NCBI GenBank assembly: GCA_905233935.1
Contig: CAJOFU010000030.1
Location: 1-33,385 of the forward strand
Origin: Paludibacteraceae bacterium
GTDB lineage: Bacteria; Bacteroidota; Bacteroidia; Bacteroidales; Paludibacteraceae
Direction of reading: 5' to 3'
Length of the DNA stretch: 33,385 bases
Shown: positions 1-7,695 of the stretch, in pieces
Numbering within the stretch: the stretch's first letter is position 1
How the letters are laid out: every line of letters starts with the position of its first letter
The notes under the pieces: generated by a model
Told to the model about the DNA's origin: nothing
The model's database searches: none
The model's input: the letters and a program-made list of their open reading frames with translations, nothing else
Translations under genes and position numbers: made by a program

Positions 1-77
1 ACACTCAAAAGGGTTTATATTTGTTTATTTTCATTTTATGGAACACTGGTGATGTATTTTTCTTTTAATCTTATCTC

Positions 78-197
78 ATTCGTTTAATTCGCTTAATTCG
101 TGAACATAAATAGTCCATTGCAATCTGTTTAATCTGTTCAATCTGTGAATAGAAAATTGCCCATCGCAATAGTTGGTAATAGTCTTTAATAGTTGAC
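78..197. repeat. Three short tandem arrays (9, 9 and 10 bp)
   Basis: Positions 78-104 hold three 9-bp words (attcgttta, attcgctta, attcgtgaa). Positions 122-148 hold three more 9-bp words (aatctgttt, aatctgttc, aatctgtga). Positions 168-197 hold three 10-bp words (aatagttggt, aatagtcttt, aatagttgac). The words differ between arrays, but the organisation is the same: three imperfect copies with variation at the end of the word. They lie upstream of the promoter of the giant repeat protein. Function unknown. Confidence 0.8.
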
Positions 198-313
198 TTA
201 ATATATTCATTGTAATCATAGGTAATTTTTGACTGGTTAACCCCTCTGTTTGCAAACATTGCATTGCAAGTTTGAGTTTTACGCCCCAAATCGTCATTTT
301 TTCGCCCCAATTC

Positions 314-344
314 TTGCACGCGTGCGAAAATTGTTGTAACTTTG
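314..344 (+). promoter_or_regulatory. Bacteroidota-type promoter of the giant repeat protein
   Basis: TTG at 314-316, a 20-bp spacer, then TAACTTTG at 337-344 match the Bacteroidota -33/-7 pattern (TTG and TAnnTTTG). A perfect 10-bp palindrome, GCACGCGTGC (316-325), starts at the last base of the -33 element and could be an operator. Transcription would start near 352, leaving a leader of about 97 nt before the ATG at 449. Confidence 0.6.
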
Positions 345-408
345 TGGGCTTAATTGTGAGCTTTAAGGTAAAATTGTGTTGCAAATCACGTATAATAAAG
401 CAGCCTAA

Positions 409-447
409 CTTGAAATATAGTAACGATAAGTCTTGAAATATAGTAAC
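409..447 (+). repeat. 23-bp-period direct repeat before the start codon
   Basis: The 16-mer cttgaaatatagtaac occurs at 409-424 and again at 432-447, directly in front of the ATG at 449. The copy adjoining the start codon lies where the ribosome binds, so the duplication may duplicate a translation-initiation context or may be slippage. It belongs to the wider set of short arrays seen before genes in this window. Confidence 0.75.
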
Positions 448-448
448 A

Positions 449-3400
449 ATGTGGAATAACTACATACATAGAATTGTATTACTAACCGTGTTATGTACGG
501 GCGCATGCGTTATGCCCGTGAATATGAACGCGCAAGCGCAACCTGATGTTGCGCCTGACTCGCTGGTAGCGGTTGTTGATTCGATACTTGAGGCGGATAG
601 CATAGCCGTTGAGGCTGAGGCTATCCTTATGCCCGATACTACGCCCGAATGGTACGTTGAGCCGGTTATACCTGAGCATAAACGTTCACCACGCCGAGCT
701 AAAACTGCTGCAAGTTGTATGAATGATTCTATTCAGACATACGATGTGAATGAGGTTCTTGTAGAGGTTGTTTCGTACGATTACGACAACGCCGGTCGTA
801 TTATCCGCAGCATCAAGTGGGCATGTAATCCTGATGGTAGCCGCATCGGTACTTTCAAGGAAGAGTACGGTTTCGATGCTACCGGCAGGCAGGTGATGAC
901 TGCTGTATATGAGTGGGTTAGTGCCACCGGCAGCTGGACTGGTAAGGAGAAAACCGAGTTTGCCTATGATGGCGAACTGATGATCTCCAGTATCGAATAT
1001 GCATGGGTAAGCGAAGCATGGGTGGCAGACAAGAAGAACACGTGGAAGTACGACGATCAGGAGCGTGTAATCGAGTATTACGAGTTCAGCCGCGACAAGA
1101 ATACCAACCAGTTGGTTTACTCCAAAGGTTTCGCCAAAGAGTGGGATACGGAAGACCGTTTGGTGCTTGATATAGTGTACAAAACCTACAGCAATGGTGT
1201 ATGGACTGCGGGCACAAAGAAGGAGACGAAATACGATGCCAATGGCAATACGACAGAATATACCTACTATGCCGGTCTCACGAATGGTAACTGGGGTGCA
1301 GCAGGCTCTACGCACGAATTGTGGGAGTTTAGCGAATCTAATGATAATACCGGCTACGAGAAAGATGTATGGTCTAACGGCGGTTGGGTAGGCTCAGAGA
1401 AAAAACGCTGGGAGTATACTTCTGGGAACCTGACGCTTCTTGAGAAGTTCGTGTGGTCAAATGAAACATGGGCTTATGCCGAGAAAGAGGAGTGGGCATA
1501 TACCTCCGGCAAGAAAACGCGGTATGAGAAGTATGTTTGGGAGAATGGAGTGAAGACTGGTGTTAACAAAGAAATCTGGCAATACTCCGGCAGCAATCCG
1601 ACACTTTATGAGAAATATTCGTGGGTAAGTAACGATTGGACTATCGCTGAACAAGAGGTTACGACATATACTTCTGGTAAGAAGACGAGATACGAGAAGA
1701 ATGTGTGGGTTAATGGCGTAAAAACCGGTGTGAGCATGGAGAAGTGGGAGTATTCCGGTAATAACCAGACGCTCCATGAGACGTATTCTTGGGCAGATAA
1801 TGATTGGACAATCTCCGAACAGGAGAAAACGACATATTCTTCCGGCAAGAAGACGGAGTACGAAAAGTACGTCTGGATTAATGGCGTGAAGACCGGCGTC
1901 AGCAGAGAGACTTGGGAGTATTTGACCGGTAATAAGACCATTCACGACTCCTTCACATGGAATGATGGCTGGGTAAACTCTGAAGAGGAGGTAACGGTTT
2001 TGACATCAGGCAAACAGACATTGTATGAGAAATACAAATGGGTTAATGGCGTTAAAGAGGGCGTTACCAAAAAGGAGTGCGAATATACTTCCGGCAAGCA
2101 GACCTCGCAAGTGGATTATATTTGGGAGAATAGTGATTGGGCTAAATCCCAAAAACAAGTGTGGGGCTATAGTGGAAATGATAAGATCCTCCAAGAGAAA
2201 TATACATGGTCTAACAACGATTGGGTATATGTAGAAAAAGAAGAATGGGGCTACAAATCCGGTAAGTTGACGATGCATGCAACATACAATATTGCTGCGG
2301 GGGCTTTTGTCGGCGGCGAGAAAAATGTATGGGATTTCAATGCTTCGGGTGTGGAAATTCTACATGAACAATATGCTTGGAGTAATGATAAGTGGAATAT
2401 TATATCTCGCGAAGCCGCCGCGTATGATGCTGAAGGTAATAGAACTCTTGTAGAAGAATGCTCTCTTGTTGATGGTGTGTTTACCGGTATAAAAAAGGAG
2501 GAATACACGTTCAATGCAGCCAAGCAGAAAATCGTTATTATTGTTTATGCATGGATAAATAACGATTGGATCTATAGTACCAAATCGGAAGCAGATTATG
2601 ACGGTGACGTTAAGATAATGGATGCCAAATATAATTGGCAAGAGAATAAATGGGTTGGATATGTACGTACGGATTCTTATTATTCAGATGGCAAACTCAC
2701 AAATGAAAGAACATACTCATGGGATAATTCTACTGATACTTGGACAGATGCAGCACGTCGTTGGATCGTGTATGATGAAAAGGGGCGCCCGCTTGGTGAC
2801 ACAACGCAAATCTATGTGAATTCAGAGTGGGGCAATTATTCAATAAGTACACATGAATACGATGAAAAAGGTCATGATATAATGGCTGTAGTTGCTCTGT
2901 GGGATGGTTCAGAGTGGGTGCCGACTTCTATTACAAAGGCAACCTATACATATACTGAGTCAGGTCAGCCCATTCTTATTGAATCCTACACCGGATTGGA
3001 AGGTTCTTGGACTGGAATACAAAAAGTTGAATATACCTATGATGCTGCCGGTCACCAAACAAAGTATATGCAATATGAGTGGCGAAACGGTAAATGGGGA
3101 AATAAAACTAAATCTGAAAAGTCCTATGATGCTGCAGGTAATCTTATACTGAGCCAAAGTTATACATGGTCAAGCAATGCTTGGGCAGGTACGAATAAGC
3201 ATGAATATGCGTATGATGCGGCAGGAAGAGAGACAATGAAAGCGCGATATACATGGGATACGAAGAAAAAGAGGTGGAAAGGTCAGGAAAGGTATGATAC
3301 AGAATATGATGAATTAGGAAATGTTTCTGCAAGTATTACTTTTGATTGGGTTGCGAATGCATGGACCGAATCTACGAAGGAGAGTTTCGTGCGAGATGGT

Positions 3401-5947
3401 AACGGTCGTGTAATAGAGTTCCAGATATTTGTATGGATGGGCGATTATTGGGCTAATAATACTAAAGAGACAAAAGTATATAACAATAAAGGTGAGGTAG
3501 TGTCCACGCATAAATATAAGTGGAATTACGATCATTGGGTTGATGAGTTGTTGGATGAAAAGGAGTATGATCTGACAGACAATAAACTTCGTCGTGAAGT
3601 ATATGGTTCGTGGAATGGTGGTGTGTTAGAGACGTATATGGATAAACGGTATTTCTACGATTGTGACTTCAATTCATATGTTATCCGCTTTATCAATTAT
3701 GATGGTACATTGCTCGCATCATACGAAGTAAAGCAAACAAAATTGCCAACTTATACTGGCGAAATTCCAACAAAGCCTGCTGCAGAGCATAGTACATTTG
3801 AGTTCGTTGGGTGGTCGCCTGAAGTGGTAGTTGTTACTGGTGATGCAACCTATCAAGCTGTATTTGTTGAGGTGCCGAACAAACACACAATCACGTGGAT
3901 TGATGGTGATGGTAAGACATTGAAAACTGAACAAGTAGCATACGGTGAAACTCCTGATTATGTCGGAGATGTTCCGACAAAGGCAGAGACCGCGCAATAT
4001 ACGTACGCGTTCAATAATACTTGGACACCGGCAATCGTTGCTGTGACTGGTGATGCGACATACACGGCTCAATTTAACAACACATTACGTTCGTATACCA
4101 TTACTTGGCTAAACGATGACAACTCGCTGATTGATAAGACAACTGTTGAGTATGGCGTTGTGCCGACACATGCTAATGCGACAAAAACAAATACAGCTGA
4201 ATACACGTACACATTCGCAGGTTGGGACAATACTCCTGTTGCTGTTACAGGTGACGCAACGTACAAAGCAACGTTCAGTAGCACCAAAAACTCATATACG
4301 ATTACATGGCTGAACGATGATAATACGCTCATTGACAAGACTACCGTTGAGTATGGTGTAGTTCCGACGCACGCTGACGCAACCAAGGCTGCAACAGCCG
4401 AATTCGCCTACACATTTGCAGGCTGGGACAACACGCCTGTTGCTGTTACAGGTGATGCAACATACAAAGCAACCTTCAGCAGCACAAAGAACTCATATAC
4501 GATTACTTGGTTGAACGACGACAATACGCTCATTGACAAGACTACCGTTGAGTATGGTGTGGTTCCGACGCATGCAGATGCAACAAAGACAAACACTGCT
4601 GAATACACCTACACATTTGCAGGCTGGGATAACACTCCTGTAGCCGTTACGGGTGATACAACATACAAGGCAACGTTCAGTAGCACCAAGAACAAGTACA
4701 TGGTTACGTTCAAGAATGACGATGGCACAACGATTGAGTCCAAGCAGTGGGAGTATGGAGCAACGCCTACATGTGTAGCACCGGAGAAAGCTACTACAAC
4801 GCAATTCGATTATGAGTTTGCAGGTTGGACTCCGGAGGTAGTGACGGTAACAGGTGATGCTACATATACAGCGACATTTGCTGAACATCTGAGAAGTTAC
4901 ACCGTTAAGTTCCTCAATGAGGATGGCTCGCTATTCGAGGAGTCTGCATGGGATTATGGTTGTCTGCCGTTGATCTCCTCAGTGCCGACCAAAGAGGCAA
5001 CTGCACAATACACTTACACATTTGCCGGTTGGACACCGACGGTAACCAATGTGGTAGGTGATGCAACGTACAAGGCTACATTTACGCAGACCGTGAACTC
5101 GTACACCATCACATGGTTGAACGAGGACAATACGCTCATTGACAAGACTACTGTAGAATATGGTATCGTGCCCACGCACGCGGATGCAACCAAGGCAGCT
5201 ACAGCCGAATACACATACACGTTTACAGGTTGGACACCGGAACTAGTTAGTGTAACGGGTGATGCAACGTACAAGGCAACATTCAGTAGCACCAAGAACT
5301 CATATGCCATCACTTGGTTGAACGATGATAACTCCCTGATTGACAAGACAACCGTTGAGTATGGCGTAGTGCCGACACATGTTGATGCAACCAAGGAGAA
5401 TACAGCTGAATTCACTTACACGTTCACAGGTTGGACGCCGGAACTAGTTAGTGTAACGGGTGATGCAACGTACAAGGCAACGTTCAGCGCAACGAAGAAC
5501 TCTTATACGATTACATGGCTGAACGAGGACAATTCGCTCATTGACAAGACAACCGTTGAATATGGTGTAGTACCGACGCACTCGGACGCAACCAAGGCTG
5601 CTACTGCTGAGTTTACCTATACGTTTGCAGGCTGGGATAATACGCCTGTAGCTGTTACAGGTGATGCTACTTACAAGGCAACATTCAGTGCTACGAAGAA
5701 CTCGTACACCATCACGTGGCTAAACGATGATGAGACGCTCATTGACAAGACGACAGTAGAATATGGTATCGTGCCCACGCACGCGGACGCAAGCAAGGCG
5801 GCTACAGCCGAATACACATACACGTTTACAGGTTGGACACCGGAATTGGTTAGTGTAACGGGTGATGCAACGTACAAGGCAACATTCAGCGCAACGAAGA
5901 ACTCTTATACTATCACATTGACCAGACTACCGTTGAGTATGGCGTAG
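449..5947 (+). CDS. Giant secreted repeat protein, N-terminal part (frame interrupted)
   Basis: An 1832-residue product. The N-terminus is a signal peptide (charged start, hydrophobic run to about residue 25, then Ala-rich MNAQAQ). Residues ~90-1070 are Trp- and Tyr-rich units of roughly 40 residues with the pattern W-x-N-G-W...Y-x-x-x-G-K, reminiscent of RHS/YD and related Bacteroidota sheet repeats. From about residue 1075 there are Listeria-Bacteroides (InlB-B/Flg_new-like) repeats with YTITW, EYG, YTFxGW and VTGDATYKATF motifs. The frame runs into TAG at 5945-5947 inside repeat 12, where a 25-bp deletion has shifted it. The same repeats continue in another frame to 7236. The intact protein would be about 2270 residues, probably a surface adhesin or stalk; that role is inferred from architecture only. 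No RHS core or toxin tip is visible. Confidence 0.85.
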   Translation: MWNNYIHRIVLLTVLCTGACVMPVNMNAQAQPDVAPDSLVAVVDSILEADSIAVEAEAILMPDTTPEWYVEPVIPEHKRSPRRAKTAASCMNDSIQTYDVNEVLVEVVSYDYDNAGRIIRSIKWACNPDGSRIGTFKEEYGFDATGRQVMTAVYEWVSATGSWTGKEKTEFAYDGELMISSIEYAWVSEAWVADKKNTWKYDDQERVIEYYEFSRDKNTNQLVYSKGFAKEWDTEDRLVLDIVYKTYSNGVWTAGTKKETKYDANGNTTEYTYYAGLTNGNWGAAGSTHELWEFSESNDNTGYEKDVWSNGGWVGSEKKRWEYTSGNLTLLEKFVWSNETWAYAEKEEWAYTSGKKTRYEKYVWENGVKTGVNKEIWQYSGSNPTLYEKYSWVSNDWTIAEQEVTTYTSGKKTRYEKNVWVNGVKTGVSMEKWEYSGNNQTLHETYSWADNDWTISEQEKTTYSSGKKTEYEKYVWINGVKTGVSRETWEYLTGNKTIHDSFTWNDGWVNSEEEVTVLTSGKQTLYEKYKWVNGVKEGVTKKECEYTSGKQTSQVDYIWENSDWAKSQKQVWGYSGNDKILQEKYTWSNNDWVYVEKEEWGYKSGKLTMHATYNIAAGAFVGGEKNVWDFNASGVEILHEQYAWSNDKWNIISREAAAYDAEGNRTLVEECSLVDGVFTGIKKEEYTFNAAKQKIVIIVYAWINNDWIYSTKSEADYDGDVKIMDAKYNWQENKWVGYVRTDSYYSDGKLTNERTYSWDNSTDTWTDAARRWIVYDEKGRPLGDTTQIYVNSEWGNYSISTHEYDEKGHDIMAVVALWDGSEWVPTSITKATYTYTESGQPILIESYTGLEGSWTGIQKVEYTYDAAGHQTKYMQYEWRNGKWGNKTKSEKSYDAAGNLILSQSYTWSSNAWAGTNKHEYAYDAAGRETMKARYTWDTKKKRWKGQERYDTEYDELGNVSASITFDWVANAWTESTKESFVRDGNGRVIEFQIFVWMGDYWANNTKETKVYNNKGEVVSTHKYKWNYDHWVDELLDEKEYDLTDNKLRREVYGSWNGGVLETYMDKRYFYDCDFNSYVIRFINYDGTLLASYEVKQTKLPTYTGEIPTKPAAEHSTFEFVGWSPEVVVVTGDATYQAVFVEVPNKHTITWIDGDGKTLKTEQVAYGETPDYVGDVPTKAETAQYTYAFNNTWTPAIVAVTGDATYTAQFNNTLRSYTITWLNDDNSLIDKTTVEYGVVPTHANATKTNTAEYTYTFAGWDNTPVAVTGDATYKATFSSTKNSYTITWLNDDNTLIDKTTVEYGVVPTHADATKAATAEFAYTFAGWDNTPVAVTGDATYKATFSSTKNSYTITWLNDDNTLIDKTTVEYGVVPTHADATKTNTAEYTYTFAGWDNTPVAVTGDTTYKATFSSTKNKYMVTFKNDDGTTIESKQWEYGATPTCVAPEKATTTQFDYEFAGWTPEVVTVTGDATYTATFAEHLRSYTVKFLNEDGSLFEESAWDYGCLPLISSVPTKEATAQYTYTFAGWTPTVTNVVGDATYKATFTQTVNSYTITWLNEDNTLIDKTTVEYGIVPTHADATKAATAEYTYTFTGWTPELVSVTGDATYKATFSSTKNSYAITWLNDDNSLIDKTTVEYGVVPTHVDATKENTAEFTYTFTGWTPELVSVTGDATYKATFSATKNSYTITWLNEDNSLIDKTTVEYGVVPTHSDATKAATAEFTYTFAGWDNTPVAVTGDATYKATFSATKNSYTITWLNDDETLIDKTTVEYGIVPTHADASKAATAEYTYTFTGWTPELVSVTGDATYKATFSATKNSYTITLTRLPLSMA

Positions 5948-7100
5948 TGCCGGAGCACGCAGACGCGACAAAAGAGAATACTGCAGAGTTTACTTACACG
6001 TTTACAGGTTGGACGCCGGAATTGGTTAGTGTAACGGGTGATGCAACGTACAAGGCAACATTCAGCGCAACGAAGAACTCTTATACTATCACATGGCTGA
6101 ATGATGACGAGACGCTCATTGACAATACGACCGTTGAATACGGTGTGGTACCGACGCATGCCGATGCAACCAAGGAGAATACAGCTGAGTTTACTTACAC
6201 GTTCACAGGTTGGACGCCGGAAGTGGTTAGTGTGACAGGTGATGCAACATATAAGGCAACATTCAGTGCAACGAAGAACTCGTACGTCATCACTTGGTTG
6301 AATGACGATGATTCGCTAATTGACCAGACGGTTGTAGAGTATGGCGTAGTGCCGGAGCACGCAGACGCGACAAAAGAGAATACTGCAGAGTTTACTTACA
6401 CGTTCACAGGTTGGGATAATACTCCTGTAGCAGTAACCGGTGACGCAACGTACAAGGCAACGTTCAGTGCAACGAAGAATGAGTACACAATTACTTGGAT
6501 TGACGGCGACGGCAACACCTTGAAGACCGAACAAGTGGCTTACGGCGAAACTCCTGAGTATGTTGGCGAAACTCCGACTAAGACGGAAACTGCTCAATAC
6601 TCGTATGAGTTTAACGACACTTGGTCACCGGAGATTGAGGCTGTGACAGGTGATGCAACCTATACGGCGCAGTTTGAGAGCATAGTACGCGAATACACGA
6701 TCACTATAACTGCTAAGGATTGGAGCGAGCAGCGAACGCTGCCGTACGGAACAGATCTTGCACAACTTGTGGAGCAGATCATAGCAGAGAAAGGTGACAA
6801 AGTTGTAGCAGCAGATAGCATATATACGCTCATTGGCTGGTCACCTGAGTTGGCGATCGTTACCGAGGATGCAACATACGAGGCACTCTATACAGCCGAA
6901 GCACGTACATACACTATCACATGGCTTGACGAGGATGGTACACTGCTTGATGAGCAAGACGTAGAGTACGGCGTAATGCCGGAGTATGCAGGCGAAACGC
7001 CTACCAAGGAGGATGATGAGATTTATACATACACCTTCAGCGGATGGAATCCTGCGATTGCAGTCGTAACAGGTGATGCAACCTACGTAGCTACTTATAC
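3671..7100 (+). repeat. Seventeen 201-bp Listeria-Bacteroides-type repeat units
   Basis: About 17 consecutive units, most of 67 codons (201 bp), read N-S-Y-T-I-T-W...D-K-T-T-V-E-Y-G...G-W...V-T-G-D-A-T-Y-K-A-T-F. Units 1, 2, 6, 7 and 15-17 are divergent; units 3-5 and 8-14 are near copies, alternating two versions of the centre (GWDNTPVAV or GWTPELVSV). Unit 12 is only 176 bp long: the segment at 5840-5918 and the identical one at 6016-6094 are 176 bp apart rather than 201. The mosaic of centre types suggests unequal recombination among units. Confidence 0.9.
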
Positions 7101-7236
7101 AGCGGAAGAGAAACCGAATACGGCTATCGGTGACGTCACAACTAATGAGCCTGCCGTTAAGGTAATCGAAAACGACCTGTTGTACATCATCCGCGGTGGC
7201 ATGAAGTATGCCGTACAAGGTGCAAGAGTAAGATAA
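5947..7236 (+). CDS. Giant secreted repeat protein, C-terminal part (same gene after frameshift)
   Basis: This 429-residue frame continues the repeat array; its first GTG overlaps the TAG of the upstream frame by one base. Reading back in the same frame gives I-D-Q-T-T-V-E-Y-G-V-V directly upstream, which is the proper repeat sequence, so this is the rest of the gene and not an independent one. It has no signal peptide. It carries repeats 12 (rest) to 17 and ends in a short tail (EKPNTAIGDV, then a stretch with LLYIIRGGMKYAVQGARVR). That tail resembles the truncated sorting-tail variant (…IYIIRGGKTY…GQ…) on many Bacteroidales surface proteins, implying type IX export and cell-surface attachment. 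If the frameshift is real, the upstream product would lose this tail and probably would not be anchored. Confidence 0.75.
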   Translation: MPEHADATKENTAEFTYTFTGWTPELVSVTGDATYKATFSATKNSYTITWLNDDETLIDNTTVEYGVVPTHADATKENTAEFTYTFTGWTPEVVSVTGDATYKATFSATKNSYVITWLNDDDSLIDQTVVEYGVVPEHADATKENTAEFTYTFTGWDNTPVAVTGDATYKATFSATKNEYTITWIDGDGNTLKTEQVAYGETPEYVGETPTKTETAQYSYEFNDTWSPEIEAVTGDATYTAQFESIVREYTITITAKDWSEQRTLPYGTDLAQLVEQIIAEKGDKVVAADSIYTLIGWSPELAIVTEDATYEALYTAEARTYTITWLDEDGTLLDEQDVEYGVMPEYAGETPTKEDDEIYTYTFSGWNPAIAVVTGDATYVATYTAEEKPNTAIGDVTTNEPAVKVIENDLLYIIRGGMKYAVQGARVR

Positions 7237-7254
7237 AATGTAGATGTAAAGAGT

Positions 7255-7560
7255 ATGACTACGCGTGAAGTGAAAAATATGATTAGTGCAAGAGTGCATC
7301 AAAATGAGCCTACGGCTAAAGTGATGCTCTTTGGATCACGTGCGCGTGGGGATGCTCGCCCTGACTCTGATTGGGATGTGATGATCTTGCTCGATGACAA
7401 ATCCACTACCAATAAGTGGGCTGCGGCAATTCCGCTTTATCATTTGAGTTGGGATATTGATGAGGTGATAAATCCGATTGTGTATAAGCAGTCAGAGTGG
7501 GACAAACGGAGTTTTACACCGTTTTACAAGAATGTGATGCGTGACGGAATAGAGATATAA
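7255..7560 (+). CDS. Orphan MNT-type nucleotidyltransferase
   Basis: A 101-residue minimal nucleotidyltransferase. The hallmark is present: G27-S28-R-A-R-G-D followed by S38-D39-W-D41, the glycine-serine loop and the metal-binding Asp pair of the pol-beta superfamily. The C-terminal half has the usual aromatic W-D-I-D-E and T-P-F-Y-K-N-V segments of Bacteroidales homologues. Members commonly pair with a HEPN protein encoded just downstream (MntA/HepT-like toxin-antitoxin modules, where the transferase AMPylates the HEPN toxin). No HEPN reading frame follows here: there is only a 135-bp gap and then a surface-protein gene. It lies 18 bp after the giant repeat gene, so it could be co-transcribed with it. 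Function without a partner is unknown. Confidence 0.85.
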   Translation: MTTREVKNMISARVHQNEPTAKVMLFGSRARGDARPDSDWDVMILLDDKSTTNKWAAAIPLYHLSWDIDEVINPIVYKQSEWDKRSFTPFYKNVMRDGIEI

Positions 7561-7657
7561 GTGTTTGTGCTCCCGTTAGTTGAACCTACAGAGCAATTGA
7601 TAAAGACAATAAGCGATTTGGCTGTTGATATATTAGCAAACAAAACAAACAAACAAT

Positions 7658-7675
7658 AAAAATAACGTTATTTTT
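7658..7675. promoter_or_regulatory. Perfect 18-bp A/T palindrome between two genes
   Basis: AAAAATAACGTTATTTTT is a perfect palindrome followed by more T residues (to 7676). It lies about 100 bp after the nucleotidyltransferase stop and 20 bp before the ATG at 7696. It could act as a weak intrinsic terminator or as an operator for the beta-helix gene. The sequence alone does not decide between them. Confidence 0.45.
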
Positions 7676-7695
7676 TAATTAAACCCAAAACAAAA

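Larger units (their letters stand above)
1..448. other. Gene-free AT-rich upstream region
   Basis: No credible coding region is visible on either strand; the short open frames are AT-rich and lack recognisable features. The stretch holds three short tandem arrays (78-197), a partial direct repeat of the word cgccccaa near 282 and 303, a promoter with a palindrome at its -33 end (314-344), an untranslated leader of about 100 nt, and a 23-bp-period duplication ending at the start codon of the next gene. The left edge is cut by the window, so an upstream gene may end just outside. Confidence 0.6.

Noticed and set aside
78..197. CRISPR array.
   Set aside because: Repeats are 9-10 bp with no unique spacers and no cas genes nearby; these are short tandem arrays.
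449..3670. RHS/YD polymorphic toxin.
   Set aside because: The units resemble YD repeats in composition, but there is no RHS core motif, no C-terminal toxin and no immunity gene; the protein continues into adhesin-like repeats and a sorting-like tail.
7561..7659. A 32-codon open frame (GTG start) directly after the nucleotidyltransferase, considered as a HEPN partner.
   Set aside because: It is far too short for a HEPN domain, lacks an R-x4-6-H motif and has no recognisable features; it is probably chance.
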